The notes: generated by a model not told the origin, from the sequence alone. A stretch of 22,050 bases of DNA from an uncultured Catenibacterium sp. (GCA_900764725.1 CAAFPB010000038.1:1-22050); one strand, 5' to 3'. Positions 1 to 8,286 are shown, counted from the stretch's first letter. Translations and numbers: made by a program.

Positions 1-462
1 ATTCTTTCGCCTTTTGATAGTTTCTTGCTTCAAAGAGGTATTAAAACATTAGGTGTAAGGTTAGATAGACATCAGAATAATGCATTACGTATGGCTGAAT
101 ATCTCGATAACCATCAAGCAGTCAAGAAGGTTTATTATCCAGGCTTGCAGACTCATCCTGGCCATGATATACAGATTAAGCAGGCAAGAGGTTATGGTGC
201 AGTCCTATCTTTTATACTAGAGGATGATTATGATTCTAAGAAGTTTGTGGATGAATTAAAGATTATTGATCTTGCAGTAAGCTTAGGTGGTATTGAATCC
301 TTAATTTGTCATCCATCTTCAATGACACATGAGTCTTATCCAATAGATTTACAACAGAAAATAGGTATTGAAGAAGGATTATTAAGACTTTCTGTCGGAA
401 TAGAGAATATCCAAGATTTATTAAACGATATAGAACATGCATTAGAAAATGCGCATAAATAG
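1..462 (+). CDS. Cystathionine gamma-synthase/lyase-family PLP enzyme, C-terminal part (5' end outside window)
   Basis: The frame is open from base 1 and reads ILSPFDSFLL-RGIKTL before the first possible internal start (a TTG at 25). The gene therefore begins upstream of the window and about 153 C-terminal residues are seen. The Cys/Met-metabolism PLP family is recognised from SPFDSFLLQRGIKTL, the RxxRH-like block near the start, YPGL followed by GYGAVLSF, and SLGGIESLICHPSSMTHES, which is the substrate-carboxylate-binding region near the C-terminus. The PLP lysine lies upstream and is not seen. Members make or cleave cystathionine (MetB, MetC, MccB/CGL) or degrade methionine, and this fragment does not separate them. 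It lies 11 bases before the binding protein of an amino acid ABC importer, with no promoter or terminator between, so it is probably the first visible gene of that operon. Together they suggest a role in uptake and interconversion of sulfur amino acids. Confidence 0.9.
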   Translation: MLSPFDSFLLQRGIKTLGVRLDRHQNNALRMAEYLDNHQAVKKVYYPGLQTHPGHDIQIKQARGYGAVLSFILEDDYDSKKFVDELKIIDLAVSLGGIESLICHPSSMTHESYPIDLQQKIGIEEGLLRLSVGIENIQDLLNDIEHALENAHK

Positions 463-473
463 GGGGAATTATC

Positions 474-1259
474 ATGAACTTAAAAACAATTTTAGCTGGA
501 TTACTTATCGTATCAGTTCTTGCAGGATGTGGATCAACATCTAAGTCTACAGATACATTAGAAAGTATTAAATCAAAAGGTTATATCACAGTTGCAACAG
601 AAGGAACTTATTCACCATTCTCTTATCATAATGATAAAGATCAGCTTATAGGCTATGATGTAGAAATCGCTCGTGCTGTCGCAAAGAAACTAGGTGTAAA
701 GGCGAAGTTTGTAGAAACTAAATGGGATGGTATTGTAGCAGGGCTAGATGCAAAGAAATATGATGTTATCTTTAACCAGGTTGGTGTGACAACAGAGAGA
801 CAAAAGAAATATTTGTTTGCGGAACCATATACTTACACATATGCATCTATTATTACACGTAAGGATAATAACAGTATTAAGTCATTCAATGATTTAAAGG
901 GAAAGAAATCATCACAGACTACAAATAGTAACTGGGCAGATATAGTAAGAAAGAATGGAGGAGAAGTTGTTGGTACAGAAGGCTTTAATCAGTCTATCGA
1001 ACTCGTTCTTCAAGGTAGAGTAGATGCAACAGTGAATGATAGTGTAGCGTATTTAGATTATAAGAATAATAAACCAGACGCTGATGTAAAAATAGCAGCT
1101 CAGGGAGATGATGTGCTTCAATCTGCACCACTTATTAGAAAGTCTGATAAGACGTTACAGAAAGCCATCACTAAAGCAATCAAAGAATTAAAATCTGAAG
1201 GAAAACTAAAAGAAATCTCTTCAAAATACTTTAAAGAAGATGTTTCTCAGCCTAAATAA
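474..1259 (+). CDS. tcyA: Amino acid (probably cystine) ABC transporter substrate-binding lipoprotein
   Basis: A 261-residue family-3 extracellular solute-binding protein. The N-terminus is a lipoprotein signal: a basic start, a hydrophobic core, then the lipobox VLAGC with the lipidated cysteine at residue 19, followed by a Ser/Thr-rich linker. The mature domain has the classic ATEGTYSPFSY...GYDVEIARAVAKKLG opening and FNQVGVTTERQKKYLFAEPY. The FNQV/TTER version and SSQTTNSNWA resemble cystine-binding proteins (TcyA/FliY type) more than glutamine or arginine binders; this substrate call is inference. The ATG has a strong GGGGGA SD upstream. The stop TAA (1257-1259) overlaps the permease ATG by one base (TAATG), which indicates translational coupling. 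The cystathionine enzyme upstream supports a sulfur amino acid substrate. Other polar amino acids cannot be excluded. Confidence 0.88.
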   Translation: MNLKTILAGLLIVSVLAGCGSTSKSTDTLESIKSKGYITVATEGTYSPFSYHNDKDQLIGYDVEIARAVAKKLGVKAKFVETKWDGIVAGLDAKKYDVIFNQVGVTTERQKKYLFAEPYTYTYASIITRKDNNSIKSFNDLKGKKSSQTTNSNWADIVRKNGGEVVGTEGFNQSIELVLQGRVDATVNDSVAYLDYKNNKPDADVKIAAQGDDVLQSAPLIRKSDKTLQKAITKAIKELKSEGKLKEISSKYFKEDVSQPK

Positions 1260-1921
1260 TGTCACAAAGAGTTATTCAGATTCTTATCTCTTCTTTTGGT
1301 AAGATTCTTATACCAGGACTGATCTACACTATTCCACTCACAATTGTTTCGTTTGCTTTAGGATTATGTATCGCAATAGTGACTGCATTATTACAGGTGA
1401 CGAATGTTTCTGGTTTTAAACAGATTTGTCAATTTTATGTCTGGGTGTTCAGAGGAACACCCTTGATGGTTCAATTGTTTATTATATTTTATGGTTTACC
1501 AAGCGCAGGAATAATGATCAATGCGATTCCTGCTGCAATAATCGCATTTTCACTTAACGTGGGTGCTTATGCATCTGAAACAATCAGAGGTGCTATCTTA
1601 TCCATCCCTCCAACTCAAAGTGAAGCATGTTATGCATGTGGAATGACACGCACACAAGCTATGTTTCATGTAATTTTGCCACAGGCATTAAAAATAAGTA
1701 TTCCTGCATTATCTAATAGTTTTATTGCGTTGGTAAAGGATACATCTTTAGCGGCCAATATTACAGTAACAGAAATGTTTATGGTCACTCAAAGACTTGT
1801 TGCACTCACATATGAACCATTATTTCTATATTTAGAGGTCGCATTTATTTACTTAGTCTTCTGTACAGTACTTACATACTTACAGAAGATATTAGAGAAA
1901 AGATTGAAGGTGGCTATATGA
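1259..1921 (+). CDS. tcyB: Amino acid (probably cystine) ABC transporter permease
   Basis: A 220-residue integral membrane subunit of the HisMQ/GlnP permease class. About five hydrophobic segments are visible (roughly residues 15-45, 66-85, 88-108, 145-165 and 185-208). The cytoplasmic coupling helix, or EAA loop, lies around residues 112-143: GAILSIPPTQSEACYACGMT...VILPQAL, with Glu122 and the Gly of CGM in the expected places and Cys replacing the usual Ala residues. The VFRGTPLMVQLF block is the family signature before the second core helix. It starts on the ATG that overlaps the binding-protein stop, and its TGA overlaps the ATPase ATG (ATGA). All three subunits are therefore translated as a coupled set. 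It would form the membrane channel, probably as a homodimer because only one permease gene is present. Confidence 0.92.
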   Translation: MSQRVIQILISSFGKILIPGLIYTIPLTIVSFALGLCIAIVTALLQVTNVSGFKQICQFYVWVFRGTPLMVQLFIIFYGLPSAGIMINAIPAAIIAFSLNVGAYASETIRGAILSIPPTQSEACYACGMTRTQAMFHVILPQALKISIPALSNSFIALVKDTSLAANITVTEMFMVTQRLVALTYEPLFLYLEVAFIYLVFCTVLTYLQKILEKRLKVAI

Positions 1922-2661
1922 TACAAATAAGTAATTTAAATAAATCTTATGGTGAACATCATGTTCTTAAGGGAATAGATTTAGATATTAAAGATGGCGA
2001 AACAATTAGTATTATTGGTCCTTCAGGATCAGGTAAATCAACCTTTCTAAGATGTTTGAATTTACTAGAAAAACCAGAAGAAGGAGATGTCACTATTGGG
2101 GAACATCATTATGATGCAACTCATATTGATAAAAAGAACTTCAGAGATTTTTCTCGTATTACCGCAATGGTATTTCAGAACTATGGTTTGTTTTCTAATA
2201 AGAATGTGTTAGAAAACATTACATTACCCTTAACGGTAGTAAAAAAGGAAAACAGTCAAACGGCTAAGAATACAGCATTGAAATTATTGGAGAAAGTAGG
2301 TTTATTAGATAAACAGAAGTCATATCCTAATGAGTTGTCTGGTGGACAGCAGCAACGTGTGGGTATAGCACGTGCACTCGCATTAAATCCTGAATTGATT
2401 CTTTTTGATGAACCGACAAGTGCTTTGGATCCTGAACTTGTAGGGGAAGTTCTTTCTCTTATTAAGAAGGTCGCTTCAGAAAAGATTACAACTATTATTG
2501 TGACTCATGAGATTGCGTTTGCGAGAGAAATCAGTGATCGTATTGTGTTTATGGATAATGGAGTTGTTGTAGAGGAAGGAAGTCCTGAAGAGGTAATTGA
2601 TCATCCTCAGAATTCTCGTACAAAACAATTCCTACAGAGGTTCACAAGGAATGATTATTAA
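1918..2661 (+). CDS. tcyC: Amino acid (probably cystine) ABC transporter ATP-binding protein
   Basis: A 247-residue ABC ATPase with a full motif set: Walker A GPSGSGKS at residues 34-41, Q-loop VFQNYGLF, signature LSGGQQQR beginning at residue 140, Walker B LILFDEPTSALDPE with Asp164-Glu165, and the switch His at residue 197 (VTHE). Length and sequence fit the polar amino acid import subfamily (GlnQ/TcyC type). It energises uptake through the adjacent permease. Its ATG overlaps the permease stop by four bases. It is the last gene of the operon: its stop codon forms the base of an intrinsic terminator hairpin at 2661-2685. The substrate assignment rests on the binding protein and on the cystathionine enzyme upstream, not on this protein. 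Confidence 0.92.
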   Translation: MIQISNLNKSYGEHHVLKGIDLDIKDGETISIIGPSGSGKSTFLRCLNLLEKPEEGDVTIGEHHYDATHIDKKNFRDFSRITAMVFQNYGLFSNKNVLENITLPLTVVKKENSQTAKNTALKLLEKVGLLDKQKSYPNELSGGQQQRVGIARALALNPELILFDEPTSALDPELVGEVLSLIKKVASEKITTIIVTHEIAFAREISDRIVFMDNGVVVEEGSPEEVIDHPQNSRTKQFLQRFTRNDY

Positions 2662-2685
2662 GCAGAGAAATCTGCTTTTTCTTTT
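2661..2685 (+). terminator. Intrinsic terminator of the ABC importer operon
   Basis: A perfect 6-bp stem, AGCAGA / TCTGCT, closes a GAAA tetraloop and is followed by TTTTCTTTT. The stem starts at the last base of the ATPase stop codon. The T-tract runs straight into the extended -10 element of the next gene. Confidence 0.85.
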
Positions 2686-2693
2686 GGTATAAT
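2685..2693 (+). promoter_or_regulatory. Extended -10 promoter for the HD-domain gene
   Basis: TGGTATAAT, followed by AGAAAC. The predicted transcript start is near 2700, giving a leader of about 14 bases that holds little more than the SD. No -35 hexamer is visible at 16-18 bases; that position falls in the loop of the preceding terminator hairpin. Confidence 0.75.
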
Positions 2694-2713
2694 AGAAACG
2701 AGGAGATGTAAAC

Positions 2714-3376
2714 ATGAAAACAATTGGTAAAGATGGTATTTTATTAAGACTCGCAAAAGATATGTATCCTGAAAAGGATGATTTATCTTCTATTGAAGTG
2801 AAAACATTATTTAATGATATTTGTCATAAGTATATACAAAGAGAAGGAATTTATGATCTTCTTTCATGGCTAGAAGGAACTGATTTCTATAGTGCACCTG
2901 CAAGTACACGTTATCATGGAGATTATGAAGGTGGTTTATGTGATCATAGTCTTCATGTCTATTTCTGTTATAGAAGCTATGTAAAGAAGCGTTGTGAACC
3001 AGGGTATCATTTATCTATGAGTGAAGAAAGTATAGCATTATGTGCTTTATTTCATGATTTATGCAAGGTTGATATTTATAAGACAGAAATGCGTAATAAG
3101 AAGAATGCGCAAGGACAATGGGAACAGGTACCTTTCTATACAATAGAAGATGCATTCCCTGTAGGACATGGTTCTAAGAGTGTATATATCATGAATCGTT
3201 ATCTAAAGCTTACAGATATAGAAACAGCTGCTATTGCTTATCATATGGGCTTTAGTTATGGTGATGATGCAAGAACTGTAGGTAATGTATTTAGTCGTTT
3301 CCCTGAAGCTTTCGCATTATCTACAGCTGATATGGAAGCTACTTATTTTGTAGAAAATGAACATTGGCCACGATAA
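2714..3376 (+). CDS. HD-domain phosphohydrolase-like protein
   Basis: A 220-residue soluble protein with the HD metal-dependent phosphohydrolase pattern. An upstream histidine is present in GGLCDHSLHVY (His78), the defining His114-Asp115 pair in LCALFHDLCKVD, and further histidines in FPVGHGSKS and AYHMG. HD proteins hydrolyse phosphomonoesters, cyclic nucleotides, nucleotides or RNA ends. The GGLxxHSLHV arrangement recalls the HD domain of YhaM-like nucleases, but no OB-fold domain is attached, so no substrate can be named. The ATG is preceded by the strong SD GAGGAGAT at a normal distance. The gene has its own extended -10 promoter and no terminator after it. The next gene's promoter begins two bases after its stop, so some readthrough is likely. 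Confidence 0.85.
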   Translation: MKTIGKDGILLRLAKDMYPEKDDLSSIEVKTLFNDICHKYIQREGIYDLLSWLEGTDFYSAPASTRYHGDYEGGLCDHSLHVYFCYRSYVKKRCEPGYHLSMSEESIALCALFHDLCKVDIYKTEMRNKKNAQGQWEQVPFYTIEDAFPVGHGSKSVYIMNRYLKLTDIETAAIAYHMGFSYGDDARTVGNVFSRFPEAFALSTADMEATYFVENEHWPR

Positions 3377-3378
3377 AG

Positions 3379-3387
3379 TGCTATAAT
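3379..3387 (+). promoter_or_regulatory. Extended -10 promoter for the ybaK-type gene
   Basis: TGCTATAAT lies two bases after the HD gene stop codon. Transcription would start near 3394, immediately before the AAGGTGAT SD, so the leader is only about 13 bases. No convincing -35 is seen. Confidence 0.65.
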
Positions 3388-3406
3388 ATCATCCAAGGTG
3401 ATATAT

Positions 3407-3892
3407 ATGAAAAAGAGTAAAATTAAAACAAATGCGTTAAGAATGTTGGATCGTGATAAGATTCCTTATGACATCAAAACATATGAATATGATGAAGAAC
3501 ATTTAAGTGGTGAACATGTTGCATCACAAGTAGATATGGATGCAGGTGATATTTATAAGACACTTGTATTACATGAAGACCATGATTACTTAGTATGTTG
3601 TATTCCTGTATTAGAGGAAATAGACTTAAAGAAGCTTGCAAAGCTATCTGGGCATAAGAAAGTAGAAATGCTTCATATGAAGGATTTACTAGGTTTAACA
3701 GGTTATATGCGTGGAGGCTGTTCTCCTGTTGGTATGAAAAAGAAATTCCCAACATATTTTGATGCCAGCATAGAAAAAGACCGTCCTATCGCTCTCTCAG
3801 CAGGTAAAAGAGGCTATCAGATGATTGTTTCATCAAAGGATATTGTAGACTATTGTGACGCAAAAATAGGAGATGTAGTGAGAGATCACTAA
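3407..3892 (+). CDS. ybaK: YbaK/EbsC-type Cys-tRNA(Pro) deacylase
   Basis: A 161-residue protein of the YbaK/ProX editing-domain family, which hydrolyses cysteine mischarged on tRNA(Pro) in the cytoplasm. Visible family marks are the opening KTNALRMLDRDKIPYDIKTYEYDEEHLSG, DIYKTLVLH with the conserved catalytic-region Lys, the glycine-rich GYMRGGCSPVGMKKKFPTYFD, and LSAGKRGYQM near the C-terminus. An in-frame GTG lies nine bases upstream at 3398, but it is part of the SD itself (AAGGTGAT). The ATG at 3407 has correct spacing from that SD and is the real start. The stop codon is enclosed in the 3' arm of a terminator hairpin. Confidence 0.9.
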   Translation: MKKSKIKTNALRMLDRDKIPYDIKTYEYDEEHLSGEHVASQVDMDAGDIYKTLVLHEDHDYLVCCIPVLEEIDLKKLAKLSGHKKVEMLHMKDLLGLTGYMRGGCSPVGMKKKFPTYFDASIEKDRPIALSAGKRGYQMIVSSKDIVDYCDAKIGDVVRDH

Positions 3893-3905
3893 TCTCCTTT
3901 TTGTT
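3869..3905 (+). terminator. Intrinsic terminator of the ybaK-type gene
   Basis: GGAGAT and TAGTGA (one-base G bulge between them) pair with TCACTA and ATCTCC around a GAGA loop, followed by TTTTTGTTTG. The stem overlaps the last codons and the stop codon of the gene. Confidence 0.85.
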
Positions 3906-4056
3906 TGTGTAAGTGTTTACTTAGGAGTTGTCGACAAAAACTTATCGATATTCGTAAATATTACTATTTAATTTAGAGAAGTATCTAAAATATAAGTAAA
4001 AGTTGTGAGAAAATGATACAACTGTAGCGCTTTTTGTTTCTATAGGTTTTCGAAAA

Positions 4057-4065
4057 TGGTATAAT
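4057..4065 (+). promoter_or_regulatory. Extended -10 promoter for the phosphohexomutase
   Basis: TGGTATAAT followed by AGAACC, nearly the same element as before the HD gene. The best -35 candidate (TTGTTT, 4034-4039) is 20 bases away and weak. The rest of the 3906-4056 spacer is AT-rich, with an AGTTGT...ACAACT inverted repeat around 4003-4023 of unknown meaning. Confidence 0.75.
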
Positions 4066-4089
4066 AGAACCAAGAGGTGACGCTTAAAA

Positions 4090-5775
4090 ATGGATATTAA
4101 TAAGAAATATGAGCAATGGTTAAATTATGAAGACATGGATGCTTCATTAAAGGCAGAACTTGCCGGAATGACAGAAGAACAGAAGGAAGATGCTTTCTAT
4201 AAGAATCTTGAATTCGGTACAGCAGGTATGCGTGGTATTTTAGGTGCTGGTACAAACCGTATGAACATTTATACAGTTCGTAAAGCAAATATGGGATTTG
4301 CGAAATATGTAGCTAATTTACCAGAAGGTAAAGAACGTGGAGTGGCAATCAGTTATGATAACAGACATATGTCATATCGTTTTGCGATTGAGTCTGCTAA
4401 GATTCTTGCAAAGTTTGGTATTAAGTCTTATATCATGGAATCTTTAAGACCTACTCCAGAATTATCTTTCGCAGTACGTTATTTAAAATGTGCAGGTGGT
4501 ATCATGATTACTGCTTCTCATAACCCTAAGGAATATAACGGTTATAAAGTATATGATGATACTGGTTGTCAGTTAATCCCTGAATGGGGTGATATCGTTG
4601 TTGATTATGTAAATGAAATTGATGACGAATTAGAAATCGAACAGATCAGTGATGAAGAAGCTTATCCATATATTACATGGGTAGGAGAAGAAGTAGATGA
4701 AGCTTACTACAAAGCTGTTATGGGAATTGAAATCAATCCTGGACTAGATAAGTCTGATTTCAAGATTGTTTATTCACCACAGCATGGTGCAGATAACATC
4801 CCTGTAAGAACATGCTTAAAGAGATTAGGTTATGATATTGTGCCAGTACTTGCACAGTGTGCACCTGATCCAGATTATACAAATACTAAGTCTCCAAACC
4901 CAGAAGTAGATGCTTCTTATGAATTAGCTATTAAGCTTGCGAAAGAAGTAGATGCTGATGTAGTAGCTATTACAGACCCAGATGGTGATAGACTTGGTGT
5001 TGTCGCAAAGCATAATGGTGAATATGTATTAATGAGTGGTAACCAGAGTGCTGCTGTATATCTTGAATATATCTTATCTCAGAGAAAAGAGAAGGGTACA
5101 TTACCTGATAATGCAGTTATGTATAATACAATCGTTACAAGTGATCTTGGTGAATTAGTTGCAAGAAACTATGGTGTTGATGTTGAAAAGACATTAACTG
5201 GATTTAAGTTCATTGGTGATAAGATCAGAAAGTATGAAAAGACTCATGAAAAACAGTTCATCTTTGGTTATGAAGAAAGCTATGGTTGTGTAGTAGAAGA
5301 CTTCGTAAGAGATAAAGATGCTGTTCAGGCTGTATTACTTGCTGCTGAATGTGGTAACTACTATAAGAAGCAGGGTAAGGATCTTATTGATGTATTGAAT
5401 GAATTATATGCGAAGTATGGTACATTCAAAGAATCACAGATTGCCTTAGCTAAGGCTGGTGCTGCTGGGGCTGCACGTATTAAAGAAATGATGGATACTT
5501 TAAGAAATGATCAGCCAACTGAAATCGGTGGTGTTAAGGTTGTATTAAGTGAAGACTATGCAACAAGTAAACGTTCTGATGGCACTACAATTGACTTACC
5601 TAAGTCAAATGTATTAAAGTATTATCTAGAAGATGGTTCTTGGATTGCTGCTAGACCTTCTGGTACAGAACCTAAGTGTAAATTCTATTTCTCAATTAAG
5701 GGTACAGATGCAAAGGATGCTGCTGATAAGACAGAAGTATTCCATAAGGCAATGATGGAATTAATTGGTGAATAA
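4090..5775 (+). CDS. pgcA: Phosphoglucomutase/phosphomannomutase (phosphohexomutase)
   Basis: A 561-residue alpha-D-phosphohexomutase that interconverts sugar 6- and 1-phosphates, most likely glucose, feeding cell-envelope sugar nucleotides. The four family sites are in order: phosphoserine loop TASHNPKEYNG with Ser143, metal loop DPDGDR at 296-301, sugar-specificity loop FGYEESYG near 392-399, and phosphate-binding loop RPSGTEPK starting at Arg522. The GYEES version of the sugar loop and the length fit the long bacterial PgcA/phospho-sugar mutase group rather than short PMM/GlmM enzymes. The start has an AAGAGGTGA SD. A hairpin follows the stop codon, then a response regulator gene with no visible promoter of its own, so the two-component genes may be partly transcribed from this promoter. 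Confidence 0.92.
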   Translation: MDINKKYEQWLNYEDMDASLKAELAGMTEEQKEDAFYKNLEFGTAGMRGILGAGTNRMNIYTVRKANMGFAKYVANLPEGKERGVAISYDNRHMSYRFAIESAKILAKFGIKSYIMESLRPTPELSFAVRYLKCAGGIMITASHNPKEYNGYKVYDDTGCQLIPEWGDIVVDYVNEIDDELEIEQISDEEAYPYITWVGEEVDEAYYKAVMGIEINPGLDKSDFKIVYSPQHGADNIPVRTCLKRLGYDIVPVLAQCAPDPDYTNTKSPNPEVDASYELAIKLAKEVDADVVAITDPDGDRLGVVAKHNGEYVLMSGNQSAAVYLEYILSQRKEKGTLPDNAVMYNTIVTSDLGELVARNYGVDVEKTLTGFKFIGDKIRKYEKTHEKQFIFGYEESYGCVVEDFVRDKDAVQAVLLAAECGNYYKKQGKDLIDVLNELYAKYGTFKESQIALAKAGAAGAARIKEMMDTLRNDQPTEIGGVKVVLSEDYATSKRSDGTTIDLPKSNVLKYYLEDGSWIAARPSGTEPKCKFYFSIKGTDAKDAADKTEVFHKAMMELIGE

Positions 5776-5784
5776 CTCATATGG

Positions 5785-5815
5785 GGGCTCTATCTTCGAT
5801 AGAGTCCTTTATTAT
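5785..5815 (+). terminator. Hairpin after the phosphohexomutase, probable (leaky) terminator
   Basis: GGGCTCTATC pairs with GATAGAGTCC (one G-T wobble) around a TTC loop. The stem is strong, but the following tract TTTATTATTT is interrupted, so termination may be partial. The SD of the response regulator begins a few bases later. Confidence 0.65.
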
Positions 5816-5828
5816 TTGGAGGTGTAAA

Positions 5829-6491
5829 ATGTATAAATTATTAGTTGTAGAAGATGAAGTACTGATCAGAGATATTATTAAAGAATATTTCGCAACAAGA
5901 GATTATGAAGTGATAGAAGCAGTAGATGGTTATGATGCTTTAGAAAAAGTGAATCAAGATATTGATATGGTCTTACTTGATATCATGATGCCGGGAATGG
6001 ATGGTTATGAGACATGTAAGAAGATTCGTGAAAAATATGATATGCCTATTATTTTTATCAGTGCTTTATCTGATACTGATAATATGCTGGATGGTTATCA
6101 TGTAGGTGCAGATGATTATATTACTAAACCATTTAAACCTTCTGTTTTATATGCAAAATGCCAGGCTATTTTAAATAGAAGCAAGAAGACAGAAAAGGAA
6201 GATAAAGACATAATCTGGTTAGATGAAAGTAAACATCTCATGTATGTAGATGGTGAACCAGTGGCACTTCCTAATAAAGAGTATTTGTTGATGGAATTGT
6301 TTTTAAATAATAAGAATCAGTTATTTACTCGTTCTCAGATTTTAAATAAGGTCTGGGGTTATGATTATTATGGTGATGGACGTGCTGTAGATACTTATAT
6401 TAAGAAATTAAGAAAGAAGCTTGGTACGCATTCACATCGTATTCAGACTATTATGAAGGCAGGTTATACATATACGGATGAAGAAGACTAA
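5829..6491 (+). CDS. OmpR/PhoB-family response regulator
   Basis: A 220-residue two-domain regulator. The receiver domain (about residues 1-115) has the acidic pocket Glu8-Asp9, phosphoacceptor Asp51 in LLDIMMPGMDG, switch Ser78 and conserved Lys100 in ADDYITKPF. The C-terminal winged-helix DNA-binding domain (about 125-218) has the typical LLMELFLNN, FTRSQILNKVWGYDYYGDGRAVDTYIKKLRKKL and IMKAGYTY blocks. An upstream in-frame ATG at 5781 lies in the terminator hairpin and has no SD. The ATG at 5829 has the strong GGAGGTG site, so it is taken as the start. The 3' end overlaps the sensor kinase by 14 bases. Regulon unknown; no target operator can be assigned from sequence alone. Confidence 0.93.
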   Translation: MYKLLVVEDEVLIRDIIKEYFATRDYEVIEAVDGYDALEKVNQDIDMVLLDIMMPGMDGYETCKKIREKYDMPIIFISALSDTDNMLDGYHVGADDYITKPFKPSVLYAKCQAILNRSKKTEKEDKDIIWLDESKHLMYVDGEPVALPNKEYLLMELFLNNKNQLFTRSQILNKVWGYDYYGDGRAVDTYIKKLRKKLGTHSHRIQTIMKAGYTYTDEED

Positions 6492-8286
6492 ATGGTCTTT
6501 TGGACTTGTACAGCGTACTTTCTTCTTAATGTTGTTTGTATTTATTATTATTCTAGGTCTTATGTCCTTACAAGGTATTACAGAATACAAAGAACGTCTT
6601 ATTAGTTCATCTTATGATGCTTCACTCACTTCTGGTTTACAGAACATTTATCAAACAGAATATTCATTAGATAATCCAGATATGACTAAATATTTAAAGA
6701 ATTACTATCTTACAAATGAAGGTATGTCAGCAATTGTTGATAGTGATAATAAGATTAAGTCATTTGTGAGTAGTGCTTCTTTACATGTGTCTCAATTATG
6801 GATTCTTGATGAAAATAAGAGTCAGGAAATTATGGTAGATATATCTGAAAATGATTTAGTAAAGAAAATCAATGAATATATGATTGCGCATCCAGATGAG
6901 AATTATGAAGTAGTTATAGGTGGTGCACAGTCTAAAAAGAAACAATATTATATTAATGATGGTGAACAAGAGGTTGAATACTATACATCGATGGATACAA
7001 CAGGTATTCATCCTGCTTATCTTGCGATTAATGGCAAGGTGTTACTTAATAGTTCACATAAATCATTGAAGAAATATAAAGTATCCTGGTATATGTCAGA
7101 AAGATGCTTTTATGAAAGAAATGGTTCAAGTGGTGGAAGAGAGTTTACTGATTATAAGAAGTTAAAGAAGGCATTAGAGAAACAGATCAAGAAGATTGAT
7201 AGTATTGATTATGCAAGAGGGTCTGATTATGTGCATTCTAAGAGTATTAATGTAGGTGATGGTACTATGACTATTGTACTTTCAGAACTTAATCAGGAAA
7301 TCTCTCCTGTATCAAATACAAGTGGTGTAAAGGGTTATTTTGTATCTGCGAGCTTTATACCTAAATTAACTAAAAGAGCAGCTGTGAACTATTTTGAACA
7401 TTCTTGGTATATTTATATTATTGTGCTCTGGTTGAATGTTGTGATTTCTATTGTAATCTCACATATGATTACTAAACCATTAAGACATGTATCAGAAGTT
7501 ACAAGTGAAATTGCGAAAAATGATTTTAGTGAGAAGTTCTTGATTACACGTCATGATGAAATAGGACAATTAGAAAACAACATTAATATCATGAGTACTA
7601 ATCTAGAAAATACAATCAATCAGCTCACTGAACAATTAGAACATGTCCAAAGACTTGAAACTACAAGAAAACAGTTTATTGCGAACTTCACACACGAGAT
7701 TAAAACACCTCTTGGTATTATTGCAGGTTATTCTGAATTACTAGAAGATGCCACAACACAGGAATCAAGAGAAAAATATATTTCTATCATCAATGAACAG
7801 ATAGAACGTATTAATAGAATCGTACTCACAATGTTGGAACTTTCACGTTTAGAATCAGGTAAGATAGAACTCAATAAGTATCATGCTTCATTATCTGAAT
7901 TAGTAGAAGAAGTCATAGATGATTTTGAATATGAATTAGAAAAGAAACAACTTCATGTGGTAAAGGAATATGAAGAAGTTAATCTAGATTGTGATCCTAT
8001 TCAGATAGAAAGAGTTATTAATAACCTCACTTCTAATGCGATTAAGCATACTGAAGAACAGGGTACAATCACATATCGTATTATGAAGCATCGTTTTGAG
8101 ATAGAAAATGAAGGACATCATCTCTCTCAAGAAGAGATGGAATCTATCTGGGAAGCCTATATTTCTAAGGATCAAGGTGGAACAGGACTTGGTTTACCTA
8201 TCGTGAAAGCGATATTAGAGAGACATGGATATCATTTTGGGGTAGAAAATACAGAAAAAGGTGTTCTATTCTACTTTGAATATTGA
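6478..8286 (+). CDS. Membrane sensor histidine kinase, partner of the upstream regulator
   Basis: A 602-residue HPK. A short cytoplasmic N-terminus precedes TM1 (about 11-28). A large extracellular domain of roughly 280 residues that I cannot assign to a family follows, then TM2 (about 310-331), a HAMP linker (TKPLRHVSEVTSEIA...DEIGQLENNINIM), a HisKA domain with phosphoaccepting His406 in FTHEIKTPLG, and a HATPase domain. The N-box has Asn516 and Asn520 (INNLTSNAIKH). The G1 position reads IENEGHH rather than DxGxG, a variant common in Bacillota kinases, and G2 is GGTGLGLPIV. The gene starts inside the regulator gene, so the pair is translationally coupled. Its TGA stop codon is also the TGn of the next promoter. 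The large sensor domain suggests an extracytoplasmic ligand. Confidence 0.92.
   Translation: MKKTKWSFGLVQRTFFLMLFVFIIILGLMSLQGITEYKERLISSSYDASLTSGLQNIYQTEYSLDNPDMTKYLKNYYLTNEGMSAIVDSDNKIKSFVSSASLHVSQLWILDENKSQEIMVDISENDLVKKINEYMIAHPDENYEVVIGGAQSKKKQYYINDGEQEVEYYTSMDTTGIHPAYLAINGKVLLNSSHKSLKKYKVSWYMSERCFYERNGSSGGREFTDYKKLKKALEKQIKKIDSIDYARGSDYVHSKSINVGDGTMTIVLSELNQEISPVSNTSGVKGYFVSASFIPKLTKRAAVNYFEHSWYIYIIVLWLNVVISIVISHMITKPLRHVSEVTSEIAKNDFSEKFLITRHDEIGQLENNINIMSTNLENTINQLTEQLEHVQRLETTRKQFIANFTHEIKTPLGIIAGYSELLEDATTQESREKYISIINEQIERINRIVLTMLELSRLESGKIELNKYHASLSELVEEVIDDFEYELEKKQLHVVKEYEEVNLDCDPIQIERVINNLTSNAIKHTEEQGTITYRIMKHRFEIENEGHHLSQEEMESIWEAYISKDQGGTGLGLPIVKAILERHGYHFGVENTEKGVLFYFEY

Noticed and set aside
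3398..3406. GTG start for the YbaK-type protein
   Set aside because: The GTG is part of the Shine-Dalgarno sequence AAGGTGAT that serves the ATG at 3407.
4024..4037. Catabolite-response (cre) site before the mutase gene
   Set aside because: TGTAGCGCTTTTTG resembles cre only if one base is inserted. Too weak to call.
5781..5828. Upstream in-frame ATG extending the response regulator by 16 residues
   Set aside because: It lies within the terminator hairpin after the mutase gene, has no SD, and adds residues outside the receiver fold. ATG 5829 has GGAGGTG.
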